Origin: Gammaproteobacteria bacterium | GTDB lineage: Bacteria; Pseudomonadota; Gammaproteobacteria; Steroidobacterales; Rariloculaceae | Length of the DNA: 64,000 nucleotides | Direction of reading: 5' to 3' | NCBI GenBank assembly: GCA_022825505.1 | Contig: JAJDWR010000036.1 | Coordinates: 70,034 to 134,033 of the forward strand | In this document: positions 50,877 through 60,400 of the stretch, piece after piece | Layout: each line of letters starts with the position of its first letter | Numbering within the stretch: the first letter of the stretch is position 1 | The notes under the pieces: generated by a model | Database searches by the model: none | The model's input: only the letters and a program-made list of their open reading frames with translations | Told to the model about the DNA's origin: nothing | Position numbers and translations under genes: made by a program

Positions 50877-52867
50877 TGTCCGCAATGCTTCCTGAACGGT
50901 GCCGTTCTTCGGAACACCTCCATTGGCAAGAACACCGACGACCGTTCCTGCCCGGTATGATTGCCACGGCATTGGCGGTTTTGCTCAGCGCGTGCGGCGA
51001 TAACACGGGTGTAGTAGACGACAGCGATACTCCCGGAGTCGTAATCCTTTCCGTCGAGCCGAGTTCGGTCACGGAAAGCGAGACACCGGTCACCGTGACG
51101 GTGACGGCGGCTATCGAGGACGGTACCGCCCCGACCGAAACGGCCGTCACCGTGTCGCTGGCCGGCGATTCGGCAGACACCAACGATTTTGAAGAGGTCG
51201 AGTCGTTCCAGATCACGATTGCGGCCGGATCCCGTTCCTCATCGGAAAGTATTCTGGTTGTTGCGACCGACGATGACGAGGATGAGGATGACGAAACGGT
51301 GCGGATAACCGGCACGGCTCCCGGCCTGACCGTCAATCCGGCGACCTTGACCATAGTCGACAACGATGAACCTTCAGAATCCGGCTGGGTCGCCGGACAG
51401 TTCCTGCCGGCGTCGACCTTTGCCGGCCAGTGCCGCTCGCCCAGGACCGGCGTCAATCCCCGGACGGGTGGCCCCTACCCCGACGCCCGGGGCCGGACGG
51501 TGGACGAGAACAACTGGCTGCGATCCTGGAGCAACAACACCTACCTCTGGTACGACGAAATCGTCGATCGCGATCCGGGTCGATACGACGACCCGCTGGA
51601 CTACTTCGACCTGATGCGGACCAACGCCCGGACGGCCACCGGCGCGCGCAAGGATCGATTTCACTTCACTTACGACACCGAGGTCTGGATCGCATTGTCG
51701 GAGTCGGGGGAATCTCCCGGATACGGCGCAACCTGGACGGTCATTTCCCGCTCGCCCCCGCGCGAGACCGCCATTGCCTACACCGACCCGGATACGCCGG
51801 CAACCGAGGCCGGCCTTCTGCGGGGAGCCAGGATCGTTTCCGTGGACGGCATCGACTTCGTCAATGCGGACGGCCAAGCAAACGTCGACGCGATCAATGC
51901 CGCCCTGTATCCGGAAACGGCCGGCGAGACCCATACGTTCGAATTCCGCGACGTCGGGGAGCAAACCACCCGTACCGTGGCATTGACCTCGCAAATCATC
52001 ACCTCCACACCGGTCCAGCAAGTCGGCACACACACGTCACCGGCGGGGGTGACCGTCGGCTACCTGCTGTTCAACGACCACATCCGGACAGCCGAGGCCG
52101 CACTCATCGACGCTGTCCGTACGTTCAATTCGGTAGACGGCGGCATCCAGGACCTGATTGTCGACATGCGTTACAACCGCGGAGGATTCCTCTATATCGC
52201 CAGCGAACTGGGCTTCATGATCGCAGGCCAGGCGGCAACCGCGGGGCAAACCTTCGAACGGCTTGAATTCAACGACAAACACCCGGAAACCAATCCGGTA
52301 ACCGGGCGGCCTCTGAGTCCCATTCCGTTCTACAATGCCCGGGAGACTTCGTCAGGGAACGTAGAGCGGTTGCCGGAGCTGGCGCTGCGGCGCGTCCTGA
52401 TGCTCACCGGCCCGAATACCTGCTCCGCCAGCGAAACGGTAATCAACAGCCTGCGCGGCATCGACATTGAAGTCATCCTGATCGGCGATCCAACCTGCGG
52501 CAAACCCTATGGCTTCTACGCGGCCGACAACTGCGGTACGAGCTATTTCACGATTCAGTTCCGAGGCGTCAACGCCAAGGGGTACGGTGACTACGGGGAC
52601 GGATTCGTACCCACTCCGGGGGCTACCGGGGACGAAGCCCAGGTACCCGGATGCCGCGTCGCGGACGACCTGACTCGCGCTCTGGGCGATCCGGCCGAAG
52701 GGAGGCTGGCCGCCGCTCTGTCGTATCGCGACACAGGCACGTGCCCGGAATCCGCAGCGACCTCTCGGGGGTTCGGGCCTGAAGCGGATGCACCGGACAA
52801 TCCGGAGTCCGGGGACGGCATTGTCCACAAGCCGCCATGGCTGACCAATCGGATCGTCGAGCGCTAG
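50876..52867 (+). CDS. Lipoprotein S41-family peptidase with Calx-beta and PDZ-like domains
   Basis: 663 residues, coupled to the preceding gene by a TGATG overlap. An N-terminal basic stretch precedes a lipobox (ALAVLLSAC, C40). Residues ~50-167 are a Calx-beta domain (VTESETPVTVTVTAAIEDG, DEDEDDETVRITGTAPG, LTIVDND), a calcium-binding Ig-like fold. A PDZ-like segment (~320-345, AGLLRGARIVSVDGIDF) and the S41 core follow, with PNTCSASETVINSL (Ser517 nucleophile) and GDPTCGKPYGFY (Lys543). DLIVDMRYNRGGFLYIASEL is the S41 substrate-groove block. Likely a surface or periplasmic protease. Extra cysteines (PTCGK, NCGTS, PGCR, GTCPE) suggest disulfides. Calx-beta plus S41 is an uncommon combination. 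Confidence 0.85.
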   Translation: MSAMLPERCRSSEHLHWQEHRRPFLPGMIATALAVLLSACGDNTGVVDDSDTPGVVILSVEPSSVTESETPVTVTVTAAIEDGTAPTETAVTVSLAGDSADTNDFEEVESFQITIAAGSRSSSESILVVATDDDEDEDDETVRITGTAPGLTVNPATLTIVDNDEPSESGWVAGQFLPASTFAGQCRSPRTGVNPRTGGPYPDARGRTVDENNWLRSWSNNTYLWYDEIVDRDPGRYDDPLDYFDLMRTNARTATGARKDRFHFTYDTEVWIALSESGESPGYGATWTVISRSPPRETAIAYTDPDTPATEAGLLRGARIVSVDGIDFVNADGQANVDAINAALYPETAGETHTFEFRDVGEQTTRTVALTSQIITSTPVQQVGTHTSPAGVTVGYLLFNDHIRTAEAALIDAVRTFNSVDGGIQDLIVDMRYNRGGFLYIASELGFMIAGQAATAGQTFERLEFNDKHPETNPVTGRPLSPIPFYNARETSSGNVERLPELALRRVLMLTGPNTCSASETVINSLRGIDIEVILIGDPTCGKPYGFYAADNCGTSYFTIQFRGVNAKGYGDYGDGFVPTPGATGDEAQVPGCRVADDLTRALGDPAEGRLAAALSYRDTGTCPESAATSRGFGPEADAPDNPESGDGIVHKPPWLTNRIVER

Positions 52868-53013
52868 TGCCCAATCCGGCCGATGCGCGAATGCCGGTCC
52901 GATAGAGCACCGGTTCCTGCTGTATACTTCGCGACTGTTCAGGCGGTGCATCATTCGCCGGATCGCAACCAACCATTTTTTCGGATCAGCTACACGGGGA
53001 GCATCGGATATCC

Positions 53014-53907
53014 ATGTCTATCGCACAGGATCAACTTGACAAGGTACGCACGCAGAGCGGGTTCATCGCCGCTTTGGATCAGAGCGGCGGGAGCACGCCC
53101 AAGGCACTGAGGCTTTACGGTGTGGGCGAGGATGCCTACGCCGGAGACGATGAGATGTTCGACGTGGTGCATGCTATGCGCACCAGGATCGTGACCAGCC
53201 CGGTGTTCGACGGCGACCGGATCCTCGGCGCCATCCTGTTCGAAAACACGCTTGACAGGGACATCGGCGGGATGAACTCGGCCCGATATCTCTGGGAAGA
53301 AAAGAACGTCGCGCCCTTCCTCAAGGTCGACAAGGGCCTGGCGCCGGTGGAGGACGGTGTGCAGGTGATGAACCCGATTCCCAACCTGTCGGAGCTGCTG
53401 GACAAGGCCAGCTCGAGAGACGTGTTCGGCACGAAGATGCGCTCGGTGATCAAGTCCGCCGATGCGGCCGGCATCGAACGGGTGGTCGGTCAGCAGTTCG
53501 AGATCGGCCGGCAGATCGTGGCGGCCGGATTGATGCCCATCATCGAACCGGAAATCGATATCCACGCGCCCGACAAGCATGAGGCGGAAAACGTGCTGAA
53601 GGGCCAGTTGCTGGCGCATCTGAATGATCTTTCGACCGACGAGTTGGTGATGTTCAAGCTGACGTTGCCGGAGGAACCGGGTCTGTACCAGGGATGCCTG
53701 GAACATCCGAATCTGCTGAAGCTGGTTGCTCTTTCCGGCGGCTACAGCCGTGAAGAGGCCAATCGCCGGTTGGCGGAAAACCCCGGCATGGTCGCGAGTT
53801 TCTCCAGGGCCCTCACCGAAGGACTCAACGCCCGGCAGACGGACGACGCATTCAACGCCATGCTGGATGCCTCGATCCAGACGATTTTCGACGCGTCCTG
53901 TACCTGA
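53014..53907 (+). CDS. Class I fructose-bisphosphate aldolase
   Basis: 297 residues, full length for the short bacterial class I aldolases (~296, as in Staphylococcus). Schiff-base enzyme cleaving fructose-1,6-bisphosphate to DHAP and glyceraldehyde-3-phosphate without metal. Seen are GFIAALDQSGGSTPKAL, VFDGDRILGAILFENTLDRD, VAPFLKVDKGLAPVEDG with the characteristic lysines, GIERVVGQQFEIGRQIVAAG, MPIIEPEIDIHAPDK and KLVALSGGYSREEANRRL. Stand-alone gene; a TATACT -10-like box occurs at 52923-52928 but no good -35. A weak terminator hairpin follows at 53911. Confidence 0.93.
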   Translation: MSIAQDQLDKVRTQSGFIAALDQSGGSTPKALRLYGVGEDAYAGDDEMFDVVHAMRTRIVTSPVFDGDRILGAILFENTLDRDIGGMNSARYLWEEKNVAPFLKVDKGLAPVEDGVQVMNPIPNLSELLDKASSRDVFGTKMRSVIKSADAAGIERVVGQQFEIGRQIVAAGLMPIIEPEIDIHAPDKHEAENVLKGQLLAHLNDLSTDELVMFKLTLPEEPGLYQGCLEHPNLLKLVALSGGYSREEANRRLAENPGMVASFSRALTEGLNARQTDDAFNAMLDASIQTIFDASCT

Positions 53908-53910
53908 GTC

Positions 53911-53924
53911 CGGGCAACGGCCCG
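53911..53924 (+). terminator. Possible weak terminator after aldolase gene
   Basis: CGGGCAACGGCCCG folds into a 5-bp GC stem with a tetraloop and is followed by TATTT, 3 bp after the aldolase stop in a convergent gap. The stem is short and the T-run imperfect, so only modest termination is expected. Confidence 0.4.
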
Positions 53925-53975
53925 TATTTGCGCGCCCCCCCCTTCGCGAGTGACGGCGGAGATAGGCGGGCAGGC

Positions 53976-54785
53976 CTACCGCACGTTGTCGTGGTGCGAC
54001 AGATCCTGCATGTGCGGCAGGTCGCGCTCGATGCAGGGTGCTGCCTCCACCAGTTCCTGGTCGGTCAGGTGCGCGATACGCGGCCGTTGCTGCCAGGGTT
54101 CCGCGAGAACAGCCGGGTCGTGGGAAGTTGCCTGCCACTCCAGCGTATCGCCGGTCCGGGTCAGGCGCTCCACTACGCGCAGGTCCCCCGTGTGGAATGA
54201 TCCGTCGTCGGTGAGCCACGTCTCGTCGATCAGGTTTACCGTTTCCACGACCAGCGTGTCGCCCTCCCAATAGCCCACGGAATCGCCCAGATAGGTTTCC
54301 TCCACGTTCGGGCGGTAACCGCGGCCGTCAGTGGGAATAATGCGAAAGTAGTTGCCGTTGACGTCGTCGTAGAGGAACACGATCTGTCCGGGGATCTGCA
54401 CGATCTTGTCCGGCGGGCCGATACGCGGCAAACCCGGGTTGAGGCACCGGAGCACCGGGTCCTCTTCAACCTGGCGCGCTTCCAGATCCCTCACCTTGTC
54501 CACGAATTCCAGCCGGTACGCGGGCCGTTCCGGCGGCAGACGAACCGCGTTCGACGGGGGCGCAGACTCCGGCTGCGGGCAGCCCGTCACGCAGATACTT
54601 CCGTCGATATTCTGCGGTCTGACGAAGTCGATCCCCGAACCATTGTCCCAGGTGCCGTTCAGGTCCGGGTGCCCCTCCGCAGTACGCGGCGTCGCAATCG
54701 TCCCCGGCGCACCATCCTGCGCCAGGCTCAAGCCCGGGACCAACACCGCCGCGGCGAGCAAGGCGGTCTGTATTCGAATCGTCAT
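53976..54785 (-). CDS. Exported DUF6152-partner-domain protein, split form
   Basis: 269 residues from ATG 54785 with SD GAGGAG; the longest frame adds 45 residues of antisense-like sequence. Signal peptide ends LSLAQDG. The mature protein is only the partner domain: DLNGTWDNGSGIDFVRP, CVTGCPQPES (cysteine pair), VLRCLNPGLPRIGPPDKIV, GNYFRIIPTDGRGYRPN, LGDSVGYWEGDTLVVETVNL, WLTDDGSFHTGDLRVVERLT and a C-terminal EAAPCIERDLPHM. The single-domain DUF6152 gene lies directly upstream at 54856-55239, again placing the two halves side by side. Function unknown. Confidence 0.75.
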   Translation of the reverse strand: MTIRIQTALLAAAVLVPGLSLAQDGAPGTIATPRTAEGHPDLNGTWDNGSGIDFVRPQNIDGSICVTGCPQPESAPPSNAVRLPPERPAYRLEFVDKVRDLEARQVEEDPVLRCLNPGLPRIGPPDKIVQIPGQIVFLYDDVNGNYFRIIPTDGRGYRPNVEETYLGDSVGYWEGDTLVVETVNLIDETWLTDDGSFHTGDLRVVERLTRTGDTLEWQATSHDPAVLAEPWQQRPRIAHLTDQELVEAAPCIERDLPHMQDLSHHDNVR

Positions 54786-54855
54786 GGTGCACTCCTCATC
54801 GGTGACGGTGGGTCGACGCCGAAGCAGCGCCGGGACAGCGCTGGAACGACGCCTG

Positions 54856-55239
54856 TCAACTCGCCGAAATCTGAAAATACCGGCCGTCCTCGAAAGTAAT
54901 CCGGCGGATCCAGCCGACATTGGGTAGCGTATGGGATTCGATCCCGGTGACCGTGACCGGAGTACCGTCGCCCTCCAGCATCGCCTTGCTGATACCTGCC
55001 TTGCGCATAAAGGCGGTCGGGGCGGTCTCCAGTTGCCATCGGGTGACGCTGCCGTCCTCTTCCGTCACTGCCAGATGCAGGTAGATGTGGGGATTGATCC
55101 ACTCCACTTCCGCGACGACACCGTTGATCTCGAATGGCCTTTCGGAGTCGAAAACGCCTGAAACCGAATGGTGACCCCGGGCCGCCGCCAGTGCGGCCAT
55201 GGCGCCTGCGATCACCGCAAGCCCTTTCCAAGTCCTCAT
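54856..55239 (-). CDS. Secreted DUF6152 single-domain protein, split form
   Basis: 127 residues from ATG 55239. Signal peptide MRTWKGLAVIAGAMAALAAARG, then HHSVSGVFDSERPFEINGVV, EVEWINPHIYLHLAV (NPH motif), SVTRWQLETAPTAFMRKAGI, GTPVTVTGIESHTLPNVGWI and a last strand RITFEDGRYFQISAS. Forms a probable two-gene operon with the partner-domain gene 70 bp downstream. The 173-bp gap to the divergent glycerate kinase gene shows no recognised site. Confidence 0.78.
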   Translation of the reverse strand: MRTWKGLAVIAGAMAALAAARGHHSVSGVFDSERPFEINGVVAEVEWINPHIYLHLAVTEEDGSVTRWQLETAPTAFMRKAGISKAMLEGDGTPVTVTGIESHTLPNVGWIRRITFEDGRYFQISAS

Positions 55240-55412
55240 GAGCGAAACCTCGGCAGAATAATCCGCATGCGACTTGGTATACCCCATTTCTACGGTCCGC
55301 ACAACAACCCGGAAACGGTCGCGGCCCCGAAATTCTCTCTCGAAGAAGAACGGGTCTACGGCCAAATCCTCCCGCGTCAACGTCCCTTCCCCGGTGTGAG
55401 AGAATCCCGCCG

Positions 55413-56297
55413 ATGAAAGCCGCCCGACTCGCTGCCTTCTGCAAGGCACACCGGCTGCCCGACTCGTTCCGGCGGGTCGCGGCCGCGCACTATGCCCCGC
55501 TGGCGCGTTGGCTGCTTGAAACGCCATGGCCGGTACCGCCGATCATCGGCATCTGCGGTGCGCAGGGAACGGGGAAATCCACGCTGGCTGAGTTTCTGGC
55601 CGCAGAACTGAACGACGTGGCCGCCTGGACGGTCGCCGTTCTCTCGATGGACGATTTCTATCTGTCCCGGGCCGGGCGGCTTGAATTGAGCCGCACGGTT
55701 CATCCCCTGCTGGCCACGCGGGGACCGCCCGGAACCCACGACTGCGAAATGATGGGTGACTGCCTGCACCGCCTCCGGTACCTGGGTGACGCCGAGTCGA
55801 TGGCGTTGCCCCGATTCGACAAGAGCCGGGACGACAGGGCGCCTCCTGAAACCTGGCCGCGCGTGTCCGGACCATTGAATGCCGTCATTCTGGAAGGCTG
55901 GTGTCTCGGCGTACCGCCACAGGATGCCGGCGAACTGGTCACACCGGTCAACGACCTGGAGGCCCGTCTTGACAGCGACGCCCGCTGGCGAACCTACATC
56001 AACAACAGGCTCGGGGACGAGTACGCGGAAGTTTTCTCACGGTTGGACCGGCTGATCTTTCTCCGCACGCCGGACATGGACGCCGTGCTGCGTTGGCGGA
56101 GCGAGCAGGAAAGCAAGCTCATCGCAAACACATCCGCCGGTCGGCCCGGGATCATGGACGCGCCGCAACTGAGGGAGTTCGTCCAGCACTTCGAAAGGCT
56201 TTCCAGGGTCGCCATCGCCAGGCTTCCGGCGACGGCAGACGTTACGCTGGTGCTTGAAGCCTCCCACGAAGTCAGGGAAAGCCTGTATCGACAATGA
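55413..56297 (+). CDS. D-glycerate 3-kinase-like P-loop kinase
   Basis: 294 residues, no signal. P-loop GICGAQGTGKSTLAEFLA (~46-63) near the N-terminus; VAVLSMDDFYLSRAGRLELS (phosphate-acceptor/nucleoside-kinase-like segment), THDCEMMGDCLH, LPRFDKSRDDRAP and VILEGWCLGVPP follow in the order seen in plant-type glycerate kinase (GLYK) and bacterial homologues related to phosphoribulokinase/uridine kinase. Expected reaction is ATP + D-glycerate to 3-phosphoglycerate, feeding glycolysis. Neighbouring class I aldolase at 53014 gives loose metabolic context. The opposite-strand DUF6152 gene is divergent. Uridine-kinase-like alternatives are less likely given the DKSRDDRAP block. Confidence 0.87.
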   Translation: MKAARLAAFCKAHRLPDSFRRVAAAHYAPLARWLLETPWPVPPIIGICGAQGTGKSTLAEFLAAELNDVAAWTVAVLSMDDFYLSRAGRLELSRTVHPLLATRGPPGTHDCEMMGDCLHRLRYLGDAESMALPRFDKSRDDRAPPETWPRVSGPLNAVILEGWCLGVPPQDAGELVTPVNDLEARLDSDARWRTYINNRLGDEYAEVFSRLDRLIFLRTPDMDAVLRWRSEQESKLIANTSAGRPGIMDAPQLREFVQHFERLSRVAIARLPATADVTLVLEASHEVRESLYRQ

Positions 56298-56362
56298 CCG
56301 GTAGGGTGTTTGTCAGGCGCGTTCGCCAAAGTTGCCGGACACCACGTCCCGCCAGGGGGCTT

Positions 56363-57421
56363 CTAGGTTCCGACCACCTGAACCGGCTGACCTTCCATCA
56401 GCCGTTCGGCGCCGCGGATCACGATGACGTCGCCCGCCGCGAGTGCGCCGTCGACCTCGATGAGATCCCCGTCACCCACCCCCGGCATCACCGGCACACG
56501 CTGGGCGCGTTGTTCGGGTCCGACGCGAAACACAAAGGCGCCCTCGCGCCTCAGGACCAACGCGTCGCGGGGAACTACGAGAGCCTGCTTGGGCGGCTCC
56601 GTAGGCACGTCGACACGTACGCTCTCGCCGACGATCCACTGCTCGGCCGGCACGTCGATACGAAGTTCAAACATGTGCGACTGGGGATCACCGATCGTCA
56701 CAATGGTGCGCACCAGTCCCGGCCCCCGTCGATAGTCGTTGTAAATCGGAACTTGTGAACCCACGTCGAGAAATGCCACCGCGTTCAGCGGTGCACGCGC
56801 GGTCACCTCGATGCTCTCCGGGCTCACCAGGCGAATGACCTGATCCAGGCGATTGATGTACTCACCCGGGTTGATCGAGCGTTCGCTGACGACACCATCG
56901 AATGGTGCCACGATCGTCATCTTGGCGATCTGGTCCTCGATCTGCCTGAGGCGGGCCTCGGCCACGGCCAGGTCCCCCCGCGCCACCTCCAGGTTCGACC
57001 GCGTCTGATCCAGCAGGCTCTCGGCCGCGATGCTCTCGGCCGCGAGAATCTCCAGCCGATCGACTTCAGGCTCCAGGAACGTGAGCCTTCCACGCTCGCG
57101 TTCCACCTGGCCGCGGTATTCATCGCGCTGGATCTCCAGGGTCGTACTCTCCAGGCGCACCACGGGATCGCCCTCTGCGACTACCGTGCCCACGTCGGCA
57201 AACCAGATGACGCGACCCTCCACTTCGGTAGCGAGTCGCGAGTCCGCCCGGCTCACCACCGTTCCGGGAATGCTCACCGTGGGAGAAATTTCGGTGCGCC
57301 GAACCTCGTCCACGACCACCGGAGCGGGAGGCAACGCCATCTGCTGCGCCCCTGCCCACCAGGGCGCCAGTGCCGCCGCCCCGCATAGCAACGCCCGAAC
57401 CGCTTTATAAGGTTGCATCAT
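56363..57421 (-). CDS. RND efflux periplasmic adaptor (membrane fusion protein)
   Basis: 352 residues; signal peptide MMQPYKAVRALLCGAAALAP...AQQ. Adaptor architecture is visible: a first barrel/lipoyl half (VVSRADSRLATEVEGRVIWF, GTVVAEGDPVVRLE), an alpha-helical hairpin (~100-175, coiled-coil-like RGQVERERGRLTFLEPEVDR...ARLRQIED), the second lipoyl half (MTIVAPFDGVVSERSINPGE) and barrel/membrane-proximal regions (PLNAVAFLDVGSQVPIYN, LVVPRDALVLRREGAFVFRV). No lipobox, so periplasmic but not lipidated. The RND permease gene lies directly upstream in the same direction, 54 bp away. Confidence 0.9.
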   Translation of the reverse strand: MMQPYKAVRALLCGAAALAPWWAGAQQMALPPAPVVVDEVRRTEISPTVSIPGTVVSRADSRLATEVEGRVIWFADVGTVVAEGDPVVRLESTTLEIQRDEYRGQVERERGRLTFLEPEVDRLEILAAESIAAESLLDQTRSNLEVARGDLAVAEARLRQIEDQIAKMTIVAPFDGVVSERSINPGEYINRLDQVIRLVSPESIEVTARAPLNAVAFLDVGSQVPIYNDYRRGPGLVRTIVTIGDPQSHMFELRIDVPAEQWIVGESVRVDVPTEPPKQALVVPRDALVLRREGAFVFRVGPEQRAQRVPVMPGVGDGDLIEVDGALAAGDVIVIRGAERLMEGQPVQVVGT

Positions 57422-57475
57422 GAATCCTTGTCCCCACGAGCCGCTCGACCGCCGGCCAATTTCCTGACGGATCGC

Positions 57476-60400
57476 TCAGCCACTTGCCAATGCCCCGCCG
57501 TCAGCGGCGCCCCGGCGCTCCTCGCCGAGCCGCAGCAAGCTCGGCAGCAGGATCAGTGTAAACGCCGTGCTCACACTCATTCCACCGACGATGACCGCCG
57601 CCATGCCGCGGTAGAGTTCGGTGCCGGAACCGGGCATCACCAGCAACGGCAGCATCCCGAACAGGCTGGTCAGCGTGCTCATGAGGATGGGCCGCAGGCG
57701 AATGCGGACGGCCTTCTCCACCGCGTCGCGCCTTGCCACGCCGGCGCGTTCGGACGAGCGCGTCTGGTACACCAGCAGGATCGCGTTGTTGACTACCAGC
57801 CCAAGCAGCGTGATGAAACCGATCATGGTCAGCAGGTCCATGGGCTGGAATACCAGCAGATCGGCGATCCGCAACGCGACGACGCCGCCGACGGTCGCCA
57901 GCGGCAGCACCAGCAACACCAGCAGGCTGTCCCTGAAGGAGCGGAACAGCGCGCTGACCAGCAGGTACAGGATGACGATCGCCAGCAGAAAGCTCCGTCC
58001 CATGTTGCCTAGCGCGATTTCCAGGTTGTCGGCGCTGCCGAAATAGCTCAGCTCCCCGTCCGCGGGAAGCTGGGCCAGCAAAACCGGCGCCACGTCGGTC
58101 CGAAGCGCGGTCAGGGCCTCCTCCAGCGACATGTCCGAGGGCGGCGTCACGATCAGGGTGATGGTGCGGCGCCGGTCCACCCGGCGAATCTGGTCGGGAC
58201 CCACCGTGCGCTCGATGCGCACCAGTTCGCCGGCGGGAACCACGCCGGCCAGGGGCGTGGCGAGCGGTATCGCGGCCAGTTCCTCGGGGTCGCTCCAGTC
58301 GAGTCCGCGGACCACGATATTGCGCTTCCGTATTCCGTCGAAGTATTCGCCCACGAACAGCCCGTCGCCCAGCGCCCGGGCGACGTCGGCCATGACGCTG
58401 CGGCTCCAGCCAACCTCCGCGATGCGCCGCTCGTCCGGGATCAGCCGCAGTTCCGGCTGCGCCAACTCCACGCCGGGGTCCGGGCGCACCTGCGCTCCGG
58501 GTATGGCTTGGGAAATCACGCCGATTCCGAGCCGCGCCGCCGCCAGCAGCGCATCGACGTCCTGGCCCTGGATGTTGACTTCGATGTTCCGGGCGCCTTC
58601 CACCCGGGTAAAGACCGAGACGCGGTTCGCGAACGCCATCGTGTCCGGGAAGCCCGCCAGGATCTCGCCATTGAACACGTCCATGATTTCGTCCATGTCC
58701 CCGGAATCCCGCGCGCGCGCGCCGACGAATCCGAAAGTCCCCATGATTCCGGCGAAGTAATAGTCGATCGCCGGCTCCTTCTCCCCGCTCAGGTACGGCG
58801 CCGCCCGCTCCGCAATGACGTCCACCAACTCCGTCTGCGCAGCCTCGATGCTCTGGCCTGGCGGCGGGAGCACGAAGGCGAACATCCAGTTCTGCCTTCC
58901 TTCGGGCAGGTAGTCGGCGGGCGGAAGCAGCAGCCAGGTGACGCCGGCGGCCGTGAGGACGAGGCCGGCGATCCAGCCGTAGCGCCGCCGGGGCGTGTCC
59001 GTGGCGCGCATTACCAACCGCGTGCCGCGCTCCCACCACGAGCGGTGGGGATCGTCCAGGTTCACGCGCCGGAGCCAACTGTGGGCCGCCGCGGGGACCA
59101 CTCCGATGGCGATGAACAGCGACACCACGACGGCCACCGAGATGGCGAACGCCAGGTCCGCGAAAAGCTGCGCCGAGAAGTCCCGCAGGAACAGGATCGG
59201 CACGAAGATCGCCACCGTGGTGGCGGTCGAGGCCACCAGCGCACCCCAGACCTGCTGCGGACCCGTCAGCGACGCGGCGGAACTTCGTTCGCCGCTTTCC
59301 CGCAGGCGGACGATGTTCTCCAGCACGACGATGGAGGCGTCGAGCACCAGGCCCATGGCGAACGCCAGCGCGGCAAGGGAAACCACATTGAGCGTGCGCC
59401 CCCCCACGTTGAGCGCGAGGAAGGAGAAGAACAGCGATATCGGGATCGCCGTGGCGATCACCAGCGTGGCCTGGAAGCGGCGCAGGAACCACCACAGGAT
59501 CCCCACCGCCAACGCGATCCCGAGCAGCAGGTTGTTGCGCAGCGCCGCGATGGACAGCCCGATGTACTCGGTCTCGTCGTAGACCTGCTCCATGAGGAGG
59601 CCCTCCCGGGCCAGGGGGCCTTCCCGCAGTTCGCCGACCGCCGCCCTCACGTCCGCCATCACCTCGATGATGTTGATGCCCTCTTCGGGGGTGATGAACA
59701 TGGCGATCGCGGGACCGCCGGCCTCGGTCAGCACCACCGTCTGGTCCACGAGACGGCGGTCCACCGCTGCGACGTCGCCCAGGCGCACGGGATTGCCGCC
59801 GCGCCAGCCCAGCACCATGCCCTCGAATTCGGAGACGGCGTACTGGCCCGCGTAGCGCACCGTGTACTGGCGCCGGCCCACGTCGGTGAAGCCGCCCGTC
59901 GTGTCCGTGTTATTTCCGGCCAGCGACACGACCGAGGGCAACTGCACGTCCAGCGCGGCCGCCTTGTACGGATCGAAGGTGATTCGGATCTCGGTTTCCC
60001 GCCCCCCGAAAATTCCCGCGACCGCCACGCCGTTGACGCGCTCCAAACGCGTTTGCACCACCTCCTCGACGAAATCGAGATACGTGTCGATGTCGTTCCG
60101 GTTGCCCTCGTCCGGGCGGATGGTGAACCACGCGGCAGTGTTCTCCTCCATCGACGAGCCCATCACCAGCACCGGTTCATCGGCGTCGGCGGGATATCTC
60201 GGCACCTGGTTGAGCCGGTTCATCACCTCGATGAGGGCGCGCTCCACGGACATGCCCACGTCGAACGTCAACGCGACGGTGCCCTGGCCCTGGGTGGCCG
60301 TGGAAACCATCTGCTCCACACCCGGCACGCCCCGCAGGACGTCTTCCTGAACCTCGATGATCTCCGACTCCACTTCTTCGGGCGCTGCGGCGCGCCAGTT

